This document shows positions 18,567-28,065 of a stretch of DNA of 64,000 bases, piece by piece. Each line of letters starts with the position of its first letter. The first letter of the stretch is position 1. Under the pieces are notes generated by a model. It did no database searches. It was not told the DNA's origin and was given only the letters and a program-made list of their open reading frames with translations. This stretch comes from Spirosoma sp. KCTC 42546 (GTDB taxonomy: Bacteria > Bacteroidota > Bacteroidia > Cytophagales > Spirosomataceae): assembly GCF_006965485.1 (NCBI RefSeq), contig NZ_CP041360.1, forward strand, positions 868,001-932,000. The letters are read 5' to 3'. The position numbers and the translations under genes were made by a program.

Positions 18567-21500
18567 TTATTCAAGTAGGGTAAAAGCGGCCCAATAATAA
18601 GGTTCTTTGGGGTAGTTTTTTTCCATGGCCTTCTGTGTAAGTTGAAATGCCTGACGAATGGTTTGACCCTGTGCTAAGTTAGTGTAAAAGTAGCTCATAA
18701 ACTCATTGGTCTTTTCTTCGTCAACAGGCCACAGACTACACAATAGATAACGAACACCTGCTTGCTTAAAACCTCTTTGCAACCCAAACACGCCTTCACT
18801 GCCTTGTAAGTCTCCAAGAGCCGTTTGGCAAGCCGAGAGCACTACTAATTGGGTCTGACTAAGGTCCAGGTCAGCCACTTCATAGGCTGTCAAGATCCCA
18901 TTTTCCGTGGAGTCGTTGGGCAGTTTCCCACCTGACCAGGCATAATTGGCACCACTAAGCACTATCCCAGAGCGCTCCATTGGTTCTGGCAAGGTAGCTA
19001 AAAGTCGGGCGAGGAGATGACTTTGAGTGCTTTCTAAAGCAGTAGTAACTCGGTTCTTATAGAAGCCATGAGTGGCCAGGTGCAGTACCAGTGGTGCATG
19101 GCCAGAAAGCTGTTTGATACTCTCTTCACAGGCAGCCGCGCCACTCTGCACCGATGCCTGGGGAATAAGAGTTCGAATTGTATCTATCTGCTGCTGAGTA
19201 TTATCCAGGTTGATCCAGAAAAGGGGATCGGTCAGTTGAGCCGATTGTTCAAGCCAATGATTATAGGCTTCTGGAGAGATGTGACGTGTATAAATCCAGC
19301 TACTATCGGGGTCATAGTGCATAGCTCCATATATGACGGCACTCATTTGTGGGCTGTATGATAGGTCAGTTTGTCGAGTGGACTGTGTAAGTAGGCGTGT
19401 TGAGCTGAGGGGAATAAGTTTAAGGTTATCTTGCAAGCCTAAAGGCTTGCCTGTGGGGGTGGGTATAGCGGCCAAAGCAATATAGTGAAGCAATCCATCA
19501 ACTGAGTAATAGATAGTTTTGGCTCCGTTGAGAGCTTTTTCAATAGGTTGCCACAAAAGTCGATATAGGGAGTCTCCCTTGACACCTTGATAGAGAGTGT
19601 TGATATTCTTAGGTGATAAGGTTTGTGAGACCAACCGTTGAAGAGGCTGTGCGTCAGTAAGTTTAATGAATTGGGGAGCTGCAATCTGTGGTCGTATGAG
19701 AAGGGCTGCATATAATGTAGTTTCGGTCCATTTTTTGTCGTAGTACCGGAACTGGACATACTCTATGGCAGCTTCGTCGGGCTTGAGTTTTTTTTGAACT
19801 TGTTGCCAGGTAATGGTTAGCTCATCAAAGGCTTGTTTATACTGAGGCAACAGAGTCAGGAATTGTTGGTTGACGGAATCAGCCTGTGCTTGCAGTACTT
19901 CTATATTATTTAATTGTCCCTTGGCATAGGCGTTGTTGATTCGCTTACGAATGCCCATATAGAGTTGTTGTAGCCGGACAACGGTTGTATCCTGAGCATG
20001 TTGGGTGAGTTTCTGGAGGTTTTGGATGGCAAGCAGTTGTAAGCCTTTGCGAGTTAGAATGTCATTGTAACCTTGGATAGCCAAATTTTGAAGGGAATGT
20101 TTATATGCTAATGATAGCGTAGCGTGAATACGATCATCATTATTCGTTAGATAGGTTCCTATATCTTTAGGAGTCAGGATTGGTAGATTCTGTCGCAGTT
20201 GTGTTTTAAAGATCGCCTGACTTTGTGCCAGAAAGTCGGCTGCCCGCTCGTACTGGCTCATGGCTTGATAAAGTTCAGACAGTTTATAGAGGTCGTCAAT
20301 ATACTTGGGGTGATTTTTACCTACAGCCTGCTCTCTAATTCTAAGAGCTTGTTGGAGAAGTGGGAGAGCCCGTTGATACTGGCCCATGTCTTGATAGAGT
20401 CCAGCCAGGTTACTGAGGCTGTTAGCATAGTCAAGATGTTTTTTGCCAACGGCTTGCGCTCTAATATTAAGTGCCTGTTGACAAAGCAAAATAGCTTCTT
20501 TATACCGACCCATGACTTGGTAGAGTCCAGCCAGATTATTGAGGCTGTTAGCATAGTCAAGATGTTTTTTGCCTACAACCTGCTCGCTGATTTTAAGGGC
20601 TTGTTGGAGAAGTGGGAGAGCCCGCTGATACTGGCCTATGTCTTGATAGGCTACAGCTATATTACTAAGACTGGTGGCATAATTAGGGTGGTTTTTGCCT
20701 ACAGCCTGCTCTGTAAGCAAGAGCGACTGTTGATAGAGTAGGAGGATCTGATTATTTAGGCCCATCTCTTGATAAACTACAGCAAGGTTATTAAGTGCCC
20801 TTGCATAGTGGGGGTATTTTTTCCCTTCTACTTGCTCTGTGATCGTAAGTACCTGTTGCAAGAGAGGAATGGCCTGCTCATAACTCCCCATTTGTCGATA
20901 GACTGTAGCAAGGTTATTAAGACTAGTAGTATAATTAGGATGGCTTTTGTATCCAGCTTGCTCTGTAAGCAAGAGTGTCTCTTTATAGAGTGAAAGGGCC
21001 TGCTTATACTGGCCTATTTCTCTATAAAGCCCAGCCAAATTATTGAGGCTGGTAGTATAGCTAGGTTGTTTTTTATCTATTGTCTGCTCTTTGATCTTAA
21101 GAGCCTGTTGGTAGAATATGAGTGCCTGCTCATATTGGCCCATGTCTTTACAGAGTTCAGCCAAGTTGTCAAGGCCTTTAGCATATTCAGGATGGTTTTT
21201 GCCTAATGTCTGCCCTCTGATTTTAAGAGCCTGTTGATAGAGTGGCAGAGCTTGCTGATACTGGCCCATACCATGATAGCACAAAGCAAAAGTATTAAGG
21301 CTCTCTGCATATTCAGGGTGGTTTTTACCTACAGTCTGCTCAGTGAGTCTGAGTAACTGTTGGCAGAGTAAAATAGCCTCTTTATACTGACCTATGTCTT
21401 GATAGAGTCCAGCCAGATTACTAAGGCTGTTAATATAGTCGGGATGGTTTTTACCTAATGTCTGCTCCCTAATTTTAAGGGCTTGTTGGGAAAGCGGGAG

Positions 21501-21914
21501 GGCCTTCTCATACTGACCTATATTTTGATAAAGTTCAGCCAAGTTGTCAAGGCTTTTAGCATATTCAGGATGGTTTTTGCCTACAGCCTGCTCTCTGATT
21601 TTAAGAGCCTGTTGACAGAGTGGCATGGCCTGCTCGTATTGACCCATGACCTGATAGCACAAAGCAAGAGTATTGAGACTGTTGGCATAATCGATATGGT
21701 TTTTACCTACGACCTGCTCTTTGATCTTAAGGACCTTTTGGAGGAGTGGAAGAGCTTGCTGATAGTTCTTTTGTTGTATAAACCCAAAAGCTAAAATATA
21801 TAATTCATCTGTAGAACGACTCTCCTTGGTAGATAACGTATCTATGGTGGATGACTGCCCAAAACAAGTGTTTAAGCTGATAAAACCGAAACAAAGGCAT
21901 AAAAACCATTTCAT
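18567..21914 (-). CDS. exported TPR-CHAT caspase-like protease
   Basis: 1115 residues. A signal peptide (MKWFLCLCFGFISLNTCFG) is followed by about thirteen kinesin-light-chain-type TPRs of 42 residues (roughly 25-580), a linker, and a C-terminal CHAT peptidase domain (about 780-1115). The catalytic dyad is visible: His949 in LHLATHGFY and Cys1029 in LSACQTALG. CHAT proteases are caspase relatives; in cytoplasmic systems such as Craspase they are activated through their TPR repeats. Here the signal peptide implies action in the envelope. The near-identical TPR units make the 19.9-21.8 kb stretch an internal DNA repeat prone to copy-number change. Confidence 0.88.
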   Translation of the reverse strand: MKWFLCLCFGFISLNTCFGQSSTIDTLSTKESRSTDELYILAFGFIQQKNYQQALPLLQKVLKIKEQVVGKNHIDYANSLNTLALCYQVMGQYEQAMPLCQQALKIREQAVGKNHPEYAKSLDNLAELYQNIGQYEKALPLSQQALKIREQTLGKNHPDYINSLSNLAGLYQDIGQYKEAILLCQQLLRLTEQTVGKNHPEYAESLNTFALCYHGMGQYQQALPLYQQALKIRGQTLGKNHPEYAKGLDNLAELCKDMGQYEQALIFYQQALKIKEQTIDKKQPSYTTSLNNLAGLYREIGQYKQALSLYKETLLLTEQAGYKSHPNYTTSLNNLATVYRQMGSYEQAIPLLQQVLTITEQVEGKKYPHYARALNNLAVVYQEMGLNNQILLLYQQSLLLTEQAVGKNHPNYATSLSNIAVAYQDIGQYQRALPLLQQALKISEQVVGKKHLDYANSLNNLAGLYQVMGRYKEAILLCQQALNIRAQAVGKKHLDYANSLSNLAGLYQDMGQYQRALPLLQQALRIREQAVGKNHPKYIDDLYKLSELYQAMSQYERAADFLAQSQAIFKTQLRQNLPILTPKDIGTYLTNNDDRIHATLSLAYKHSLQNLAIQGYNDILTRKGLQLLAIQNLQKLTQHAQDTTVVRLQQLYMGIRKRINNAYAKGQLNNIEVLQAQADSVNQQFLTLLPQYKQAFDELTITWQQVQKKLKPDEAAIEYVQFRYYDKKWTETTLYAALLIRPQIAAPQFIKLTDAQPLQRLVSQTLSPKNINTLYQGVKGDSLYRLLWQPIEKALNGAKTIYYSVDGLLHYIALAAIPTPTGKPLGLQDNLKLIPLSSTRLLTQSTRQTDLSYSPQMSAVIYGAMHYDPDSSWIYTRHISPEAYNHWLEQSAQLTDPLFWINLDNTQQQIDTIRTLIPQASVQSGAAACEESIKQLSGHAPLVLHLATHGFYKNRVTTALESTQSHLLARLLATLPEPMERSGIVLSGANYAWSGGKLPNDSTENGILTAYEVADLDLSQTQLVVLSACQTALGDLQGSEGVFGLQRGFKQAGVRYLLCSLWPVDEEKTNEFMSYFYTNLAQGQTIRQAFQLTQKAMEKNYPKEPYYWAAFTLLE

Positions 21915-22026
21915 ACACGAAAGATTTAGTAATCAGTGCTTTAGAAAGTAAAACTTCGTCTGATCTTACTCAATTACTAAACTGGCCACCTCAACAATCC
22001 AACCAAATAACAAGAAGCCGTATTAG

Positions 22027-22491
22027 AGTTTCCCGCTGCTTACGAATAATCTAATTTATGAAGATATACCTGGGCAAATAGGAGTTGTTACCCATCTAAT
22101 TACCGACAAAAAGATTGCCCATTTTATGGTTAGTCAGACTGTAGTTGGGCATTTCAAATATGAGCAATGGATGTCACGTGTTCAACCAGGTAATTTTGTC
22201 GCTCTTCGCTTGGAAGAACGTACTGGTAAGGATGGGCTATTCTGGGTACCTTTATCAGTAAAACCAACGAAGAAAGTTCCTTCTGATAAAGTATTTAAAA
22301 CCTTCAGTGGGCCATTAAGACGCGTCAACGGTAAAGATTTTGGTTTTGTCGGTGATGTTTTTATGTCTCCAATTTTATTGAAAAAGTTTACTTAAACGTC
22401 GGAAGAAACTGTTTCAGGGGAGGCACTGCTATCGTTTGATAAAGTTAAGCAGGCATATGCCTGGAAGGCTCTTCAACTAAAAAGCACCTAA
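22027..22491 (+). pseudogene. C-terminal gene remnant, unknown family
   Basis: An open frame from 22027 has no start codon before 22126 and reads through a coherent, charged beta-rich sequence (for example PGNFVALRLEER and LRRVNGKDFGFVGDVF, recalling an OB or cold-shock-like fold). It meets TAA at 22393-22395, then continues in frame for another 32 residues to TAA at 22489. Upstream the frame is closed by a TAG at 22024-22026. This looks like the 3' end of a once larger gene with at least one nonsense mutation, lying at the left edge of the mobilizable region. If functional it would be an 89-residue protein from 22126. Confidence 0.45.
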
Positions 22492-22515
22492 TCAAAACCC
22501 CCTCCTACATTGCTA

Positions 22516-23004
22516 TCAATAATGCAATGGTACTTTCACGCACTTACAGTCGCTGTTGTACACATAATGTTTACCCGCTTCAATAGTACCTTTTGACGGA
22601 GCTGCCCTAAGAATTAAATTTAAAGCTCCGTCTTCTGAGCGCTCCAACTGGCCCAATTGCATTAAAAACTGAAACTCGGCGGCATTCGGGTACTTATCTA
22701 ACGTAGCTTTAATCGCCTGATAGCTTTGCTGTTGAGAATAAAACCAACTCACTATAGCAATAGTAAGCATTATTGGTATAGTCCAAACTCCATTACGACC
22801 TACACCATACCAGAAAGCCGCCTTGGGATTATCGGTTTGCAATGGTTGCTGACTTTCTCTGATACCAGCTGTTGCCTGTTGAATAAGCGTTTGATAGCGG
22901 CTACCAACTTCATCAACTTCAAGTAGCAATAAAGCCCCTGTTTTACCTACGTCAAATCCATATTTGCGTTGTGCCGCTGCCCGTCGATCGTCAATGACCT
23001 GCAT
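22516..23004 (-). CDS. small membrane protein of the plasmid-like operon
   Basis: 162 residues with one transmembrane helix near residues 73-90 (GVWTIPIMLTIAIVSW). The N-terminal 70 residues are charged (DDRRAAAQRKYGFDVGKTGALLLLEVD) and probably cytoplasmic; the C-terminal part ends with a Cys-x-Cys (SDCKC). Its start overlaps the end of the ParA-like gene by 14 bp, which implies coupling. I suspect a plasmid maintenance or conjugation accessory protein, but no family is recognised. Confidence 0.6.
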   Translation of the reverse strand: MQVIDDRRAAAQRKYGFDVGKTGALLLLEVDEVGSRYQTLIQQATAGIRESQQPLQTDNPKAAFWYGVGRNGVWTIPIMLTIAIVSWFYSQQQSYQAIKATLDKYPNAAEFQFLMQLGQLERSEDGALNLILRAAPSKGTIEAGKHYVYNSDCKCVKVPLHY

Positions 23005-23722
23005 TACTCTGTTCGGTTACTAATTGCTCAATTTCCCGCTCCATTAACATACGCTCTAAGAAGTCATATTCAGATAAGCCTTTGCCTAATTGCGCATAAT
23101 GAATAATCTGCTTGCCAACCTCACTATCGGCATCGATGTTGCCGAAATTTTGCAGAGGTATAGCATTTGATTGACAAAACTGTTGTAGTACAGTTTGTTG
23201 GTCTGAGCGGGCTGGCCCCACGAAACCATATTGGTTAGCATGTACAATGACTGGAAATAATTGACCAAGCAAGGTCACTACATCCACAAGGTATTCAATA
23301 CAAGGTTTGAACGCCGTATTCCCACCAATGACAATATGGAAAATAAACTGGCCTTGTGTTTGCCGCTCAACCCGTTTGAAAAGCGCTGCGGGAATATCCC
23401 GTCGAAGTAAAGCGGGAAGTTGTTCGGACTCTGGTGCTCCAAAATCCAAAAAATAGTGATTATAGGGAAGGGCCGATAACTCCAATACCGATCGAAGTAG
23501 TAATTGCCTATCTTGTTTATCGCGTTCGTTGAAAAGAGAAAGCTTAGCTACCCGTTTCTGGCTTCTAAGGAAGGCCAATTGGCGATCACTAGTTTTCGTA
23601 GAGTTATCTACATCTAAAAACAAAATGGAGGGTTCGTGTTCATTCGCCAGCGCATAGAGGTATGTCAAAAATGATTTACCTACGCCACCTTTGGCTTGAA
23701 GGATAAAGTGAAATTGTTTCAT
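22991..23722 (-). CDS. ParA/MinD-type ATPase
   Basis: 243 residues starting MKQFHFILQAKGGVGKS, the deviant Walker A (KGGxGKS) of ParA/MinD ATPases with the signature lysine. FLDVDNSTKTSD follows as the Walker A' region and HYFLDFGAPES as a Walker-B-like segment. Such proteins position plasmids or mobilization machinery. It sits in a minus-strand operon, divergent from the mobilization genes, with a possible DNA-binding protein upstream and a membrane protein downstream, so a role in plasmid partition or relaxosome recruitment is plausible. Confidence 0.8.
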   Translation of the reverse strand: MKQFHFILQAKGGVGKSFLTYLYALANEHEPSILFLDVDNSTKTSDRQLAFLRSQKRVAKLSLFNERDKQDRQLLLRSVLELSALPYNHYFLDFGAPESEQLPALLRRDIPAALFKRVERQTQGQFIFHIVIGGNTAFKPCIEYLVDVVTLLGQLFPVIVHANQYGFVGPARSDQQTVLQQFCQSNAIPLQNFGNIDADSEVGKQIIHYAQLGKGLSEYDFLERMLMEREIEQLVTEQSNAGH

Positions 23723-23744
23723 CGGTTTGCTCGGTAAATAGTGA

Positions 23745-24086
23745 TTAGCTTGGTAGGAATTGGATGAGTGAAGATTGCTTAGTAAGTGAATCTAAATCGG
23801 GTACTGTTACGGCAAGTGCTTGGGGATTAGGGCTAACTATTGCTGATTTACCTACTGAGTTCACAGCTAGTTTAGATCGTCTGGGTTTATGTTTAGATCG
23901 GATGTGATAAATAATACTGGGACCTACCTCGATACCTAAATCATCTGAAATTTTCTGAGCCAGTACATCAGCCGTTAGGGGAGATTCAAACCATTCTTGG
24001 TAGTGTAAAAAGAGCAGGTCTCTGCGTTTCGTGTTACGTTTTCGAAACACATAGAGTAAGTCCTTTTTCGTCGTAGCGTTCATCAT
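23745..24086 (-). CDS. small basic protein, probable DNA-binding regulator
   Basis: 113 residues, or 112 from the second Met. The N-terminal 70 residues are basic (RKRNTKRRDLLFLH, RSKHKPRRSK) with a helix pattern around LTADVLAQKISDDLGIEVGPSIIYHIRSK resembling a winged or ribbon-helix-turn-helix DNA-binding region. The C-terminal 40 residues are low-complexity. It is the first gene of the minus-strand ParA operon and faces a spacer with two identical 16-bp repeats, its likely target. Family not recognised. Confidence 0.55.
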   Translation of the reverse strand: MMNATTKKDLLYVFRKRNTKRRDLLFLHYQEWFESPLTADVLAQKISDDLGIEVGPSIIYHIRSKHKPRRSKLAVNSVGKSAIVSPNPQALAVTVPDLDSLTKQSSLIQFLPS

Positions 24087-24121
24087 ATGTCTACAATTGA
24101 TTTTTACTTAAAAATACATCA

Positions 24122-24199
24122 TTTCGGCTAATTATTATAGATTTGTCAAATGAACGTTAGAAAAAATGTTATTATTAGAATATTTTCGGCTAATTATTA
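24122..24199. repeat. two identical 16-bp direct repeats in the par/mob divergent spacer
   Basis: TTTCGGCTAATTATTA occurs at 24122-24137 and 24184-24199, 62 bp apart start to start. The very AT-rich spacer lies between the divergent ParA operon and the mob genes. They may be operators for the regulator encoded at 24086, partition-site repeats, or part of oriT, which commonly lies next to a MobC-relaxase pair. Confidence 0.6.
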
Positions 24200-24284
24200 G
24201 AAGATTGATAATTTTTATTTGGAGCGAGTTGTCTTTTCGCCGGGGGGAAATGATTGTTTCACTTAGAATTCTCTAAATCTGGCT

Positions 24285-24764
24285 ATGGAGCAAGGCCATA
24301 CTTTCAACCAAGATTCGCAAGCTAAACGCTCGGGACGCCCAACCAAAAAAGCGGAGCAGATTCGGTGTCATAAAGTGACGATTGCCTTAACCGAAAGCGA
24401 ATACCAATACTTCAAAAAACTAGCTGGTCATGAACCGTTATTTGTACCTACTAGCCGCAATGCAAGGCCAAAACGACAGCATGGATCAATGGCTGGGCTA
24501 ATTCGACGTTTAATGAAAATGAACGGGCTGGGTAAAGGACTGTCGCCTTTAGCAACCGTTGAGCAAGAGCGGATTTTAGGGCAGTTAGCTAATCAGTCTA
24601 ATTACTTACAGCAACTGGGAAGGCAGGCGGATACAGCAGGATTTCTGGCGGTGGTTGTTCAAGTAACAGGCCTCATACAAAGAATAAGCGCTATTCTGGA
24701 TGAGTATGATCGAATTCGAAGAATTGATCGGAAGGACGTACCTATTATCAACATACCCATATGA
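24285..24764 (+). CDS. mobC: MobC-like relaxosome accessory protein
   Basis: 159 residues. A basic N-terminus (KRSGRPTKKAEQIRCHKVTIALTESEYQYFKKLAG) has the form of a ribbon-helix-helix/MobC DNA-binding region (GRP-x-K followed by a strand and a helix), then a long helical part. It overlaps the relaxase gene by 4 bp (ATGA), the standard arrangement of mobC and mobA in Bacteroidetes mobilizable elements. The expected role is to bind oriT and help the relaxase nick. The symbol is by arrangement and pattern, not sequence search. Confidence 0.75.
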   Translation: MEQGHTFNQDSQAKRSGRPTKKAEQIRCHKVTIALTESEYQYFKKLAGHEPLFVPTSRNARPKRQHGSMAGLIRRLMKMNGLGKGLSPLATVEQERILGQLANQSNYLQQLGRQADTAGFLAVVVQVTGLIQRISAILDEYDRIRRIDRKDVPIINIPI

Positions 24765-25741
24765 TTGCCAAAGTAAGTGTAGGACGTAGCTTTAGTGGGG
24801 TAGTGCGGTATCTATTCGAAGGCCATCACGACGATTTACAGGCTAATAAGCAGGCCGAAATTTTGGCGGCTAATGGCGTACGGTTAGGGTCAATGGAACA
24901 GATGATATCGGATTTCAATCGGCACAGAGTGCTAAATACAGATTTAGGGGTTGCGGTATGGCACACTGCCTTAGCATTTCATGCGGATGACCGCCCAAAA
25001 CTGACTGACCCCCAATTAATTGGGTTAGCTGAGGATTATATGCGTGAACTTCGTCTTGATCCCGATAATATACAGTGGTTGTTAGTAAAACATAATGATA
25101 CCACTCATCCCCATATCCATTTAGTGATGAGTCGGGTAGATTTTGATGGTCGTACGGTTGACAAAAGTTTTTGCAAAGATCGTAGCCGCGAAGCAGCCAA
25201 ACGCATTGCCAAACGACAAGGCCTGATCGTTGCTGCAGAACGGCAACGTTCTAACGTAGTTAACGGGCGGGTGATGTCCGCGGAATGGATGGAAACTAAA
25301 CACCAAATTCAGGCGGTTGTAGTTGCAGAACTTCCTAATGTTTCTTCTCTGGTTGAGCTGGCTCAAAAGCTTCAATTACAGCAAATTCGGATCCATTTCC
25401 AGCATAGAAAACAGAAAAAGGGGAAAGGAGCTATAACAGGAATTACGTTTGAAGCCAACGGTCGTTTCATTCGAGGACGTAACATCGGTAAAGAGTTTAG
25501 CGCAGGATCATTACAAAAACAGCTACAGCAGACACTTCGCAGCTCAAAGCCTTATAGTGAGGCCCAATTACTACACCCAATGGCTAATAAAACTACAGCG
25601 TCAGAAACTCACCTAGCTGTAAAAAGTGACCAAAAATCTATCTTATCAGACGTTACCAGCAAGAAAAGGAATGACAATAGTGTGAAGAAGAAAGCAAAAA
25701 ATATAGAAAGCTCAAGATCACGATTGCCTAAACTGGGATAA
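24761..25741 (+). CDS. relaxase / mobilization protein (MobA/VirD2-type)
   Basis: 326 residues. The N-terminal region starts MIAKVSVGRSFSGVVRYLF. The metal-binding HUH-like motif is clear at HNDTTHPHIHLVMSRV (about residues 110-125) and is followed by a helix rich in Arg/Lys (SREAAKRIAKRQ). The C-terminal 60 residues are Lys/Ser-rich and low-complexity. Such enzymes nick oriT and lead the transferred strand into a conjugation channel supplied in trans; no mating-pair genes are present here, so the element would be mobilizable, not self-transmissible. Confidence 0.88.
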   Translation: MIAKVSVGRSFSGVVRYLFEGHHDDLQANKQAEILAANGVRLGSMEQMISDFNRHRVLNTDLGVAVWHTALAFHADDRPKLTDPQLIGLAEDYMRELRLDPDNIQWLLVKHNDTTHPHIHLVMSRVDFDGRTVDKSFCKDRSREAAKRIAKRQGLIVAAERQRSNVVNGRVMSAEWMETKHQIQAVVVAELPNVSSLVELAQKLQLQQIRIHFQHRKQKKGKGAITGITFEANGRFIRGRNIGKEFSAGSLQKQLQQTLRSSKPYSEAQLLHPMANKTTASETHLAVKSDQKSILSDVTSKKRNDNSVKKKAKNIESSRSRLPKLG

Positions 25742-25749
25742 AGCCCTAT

Positions 25750-26631
25750 CTAGCCTTCAGCTTCAATCGTATCTTCTGGCATGAGTGGCTGCACATTATG
25801 TTTGGCGATGTATTCGTCGATCCGCTCAGTTTCGTTTTCTGGTACAAATTCAAATGTCCGCTGTTGGCGAACGTTCTGCCATATTTCTCGCTGAAACGGG
25901 AAGTTAAGACCTGGCTCTTTACCAATCAGGAAGTACTTACCATCTACTTCGCCGTTAGCCTCGAAGGCTCTTGCTAAGGCAACAATTCGATTTATATCTG
26001 CTTCCAGTGAATAAAGTTGCTTCTTTTCGAAGTCGATTACTTGTCCAATCATGCCGACTTCGTTGCGGCCGGCAATATTCACCTTTGTAGGTGCAATAAG
26101 GCCAGGAACAACCTGAGCAGTAATTGTGGCATCCAGATTAACCCGTCCTTTTACTTTAGGATACAATTCACGACGGACGCGTTCCACAACATTGCTATTT
26201 GATGCGTGTTTACGGGCAGTTTCCCAGTCCTGATGAATATATTTTTGAAACAAACGAATAAATACATCGTCCGTCACGGGTAAGTCAATCGCTTTAGGCT
26301 CCGAGAAAGTTATTAGATTGTTGCTATATGTTGCTAGATAAGACACATAGCTTTTCTCTAAAAATCGACGCTCAAACGGCTCTATTGATACTTTATAGTT
26401 GAAGTATTTATTAACAGGTTCCGGATTTCCTATATACTCATCTAGATTTTTGACAAGCGTACGAGCTAGGCTATATGCTTCCGCCGGTAATAATACTCGG
26501 AGAGCATCTAATTTTTCTGGAGCGTAATGAAAAATCAGGCGGTTATCGTCACGTAACAACAGGGCAATACTCACCCGTTCATCCAGGGATGGACGAATAT
26601 TGGCGTATATTATGCTGTAAAATGTTGTCAT
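25750..26631 (-). CDS. DUF3037-like protein paired with HipA-like kinase
   Basis: 293 residues. The N-terminus (FYSIIYANIRPSLDERVSIALLLRDDNRLIFHY) fits the DUF3037 pattern of a short strand-loop-strand with ERV-x-I-x-LLL. The remainder is mixed alpha/beta with a MIGQVIDFEKKQLYSLEADINR segment and no catalytic motif I recognise. DUF3037 genes commonly sit beside HipA-like kinase genes, as here (gap 47 bp to the intact kinase end). The role of the pair is unknown; a toxin-antitoxin-like or signalling function is inferred from HipA. Confidence 0.6.
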   Translation of the reverse strand: MTTFYSIIYANIRPSLDERVSIALLLRDDNRLIFHYAPEKLDALRVLLPAEAYSLARTLVKNLDEYIGNPEPVNKYFNYKVSIEPFERRFLEKSYVSYLATYSNNLITFSEPKAIDLPVTDDVFIRLFQKYIHQDWETARKHASNSNVVERVRRELYPKVKGRVNLDATITAQVVPGLIAPTKVNIAGRNEVGMIGQVIDFEKKQLYSLEADINRIVALARAFEANGEVDGKYFLIGKEPGLNFPFQREIWQNVRQQRTFEFVPENETERIDEYIAKHNVQPLMPEDTIEAEG

Positions 26632-26678
26632 ATAAGAAGACCGTTTTTAGGGATTCATTACTCTATTGCTTTTGTATA

Positions 26679-27496
26679 TTAACGTAATAATAGCTGTAAA
26701 TAGTGCCTGAAATCTGACTCTGCCTGGCTTAACCAGGCGTCATCAAAAAGGTTTTCAATAAGCCATTGCTGCCGTTCAGCAGTATCAATATTCCATAACG
26801 GGGGCACAAAGTTCACTATTTTCGGTAATGCTTTTGCACAAAGTGCGACTTTTGTCGGAAAGATGACAACACAATTTCACCGTCCCGCTTTAAAACTGTA
26901 CTGTTCGCATAGAGCAATCGGCAGAAGTCAGTTGATAGAACGCTATCCTCTTCAGTCAAAGACGATAACGTATACTGACCAACGTTACCAGAATTAAAAC
27001 ATGCTGCGTGGTCAATCGCATGGATGAAAAATTTGCCTGACTGAATAGGTACTAGAAGCAAATTATAGTTATTACCATTGCGATCTTCATTCGCTGTCCA
27101 TAGATCGAAGAGTGCTATTCGAAGTAAATCTACCCGATTTTGTATTTTCAGAACATCGTTTCGATTTGCCCCCAAGGCCGTCAAAGAATTATCTACTTCA
27201 CGGGCATACTGCAAATAAATTGAGCCAAATACAGGTCGTTCGAAGAATGTCAATCGCGCACCTTCCCGCAATGCCTCAGTAGTGATATGTTCAGGTTTGA
27301 CAGTCACCAGGCTAGCATCTGGAACAGGGATGCCCCATTCTTTAAGAAATCCCCAAGCTAACAACTCGTTAAGTTGCCGCTCAACATACCGGTATTTACA
27401 AACGTAATCATTCAGATCCTCGCAGGTAGCTAAAACTGGTCTGTCATTTGTCTGAAATACCTTATGTATGGCTTCGATGGAGTGGTGTGTCTGCAA
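26679..27496 (-). pseudogene. HipA-like kinase with C-terminal frameshift
   Basis: The intact frame (26816-27496, 226 residues) has a catalytic segment ANEDRNGNNYN and metal-binding HAIDHAACF typical of HipA-type Ser/Thr kinases. It stops at 26816 after SHFVQKHYRK. Reading on in the frame one base away gives a coherent 44-residue tail (PKIVNFVPPLWNIDTAERQQ and onward) ending at 26679. Adding one base to the A4 run (26832-26835 on the + strand) joins the two as VQKALPKIV. So either a one-base deletion has clipped the C-terminus or the assembly lost a base in a homopolymer. The catalytic part is intact, so some activity is possible. Confidence 0.7.
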
Positions 27497-27524
27497 ACTA
27501 AATGAGCAAAAGTTAATCGAATAT

Positions 27525-27785
27525 TTATGGTCGTGGCAGTAAGTATTTGATAGTTAATGATGCTCCATCGCCCAGAGGGGGTGCTTCAAGAATAACATCA
27601 TTTTCTGTTCTAGCACCTCGCATTACACGACAGCACATTGGCATTCGATGATTTGGGCCTGGGTAGCCACCAACCTGACGATGCAAATTACCAGAATTGA
27701 CAACAAGGTGAGATTGACTAGCTTGTTGAGCCTGTTGGAGCAGGCTGTTTAGTGCATTAGAAAAATCGTCAGCGGTAGGAGGCAT
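27525..27785 (-). CDS. small conserved-looking protein, unknown function
   Basis: 86 residues. A helical N-terminus (about 1-28, Gln/Ala-rich) is followed by SGNLHRQVGGYPGPNHRMPMCCRVM and a C-terminal strand pair ending DGASLTIKYLLPRP. Two adjacent cysteines and the HR-x-VGGYPG motif look like a conserved domain, but I do not recognise it. It is the first gene of the minus-strand group with the kinase, separated by 28 bp, and is probably co-transcribed. The 280-bp spacer upstream to the caspase gene holds no gene I can support. Confidence 0.5.
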   Translation of the reverse strand: MPPTADDFSNALNSLLQQAQQASQSHLVVNSGNLHRQVGGYPGPNHRMPMCCRVMRGARTENDVILEAPPLGDGASLTIKYLLPRP

Positions 27786-28065
27786 GGAATTAGTGTAGTC
27801 AAGTACGATTCAAAATTATGCATTTACTGTTGTATTTCGGTGCATCAACTCTATACCCTTCAGGTAAGACATCTGCGGTAAAAGCAAGATATTAACCATC
27901 ATTACTGGTTGAGTATACGTAATAAATACTTCTGAAAATGAGTTGATTACTGCTCGATAATAAAAAGTTTGTACGTTAAGCTATTCTTTAGGTGATTTCG
28001 CGCTGAGATACGGGAAATTTCCCATTGCCCAGTAACTAGCAGCTAGTGTAGTTTGCAGAAGTTTA

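Noticed and set aside
20199..21794. Long ORFs on the + strand opposite the TPR region
   Set aside because: They mirror the 42-residue periodicity of the TPR gene and are antisense shadows.
22450..22463. 14-bp palindrome CAGGCATATGCCTG as an operator
   Set aside because: It lies within the tail of the remnant reading frame and no regulator or promoter is evident.
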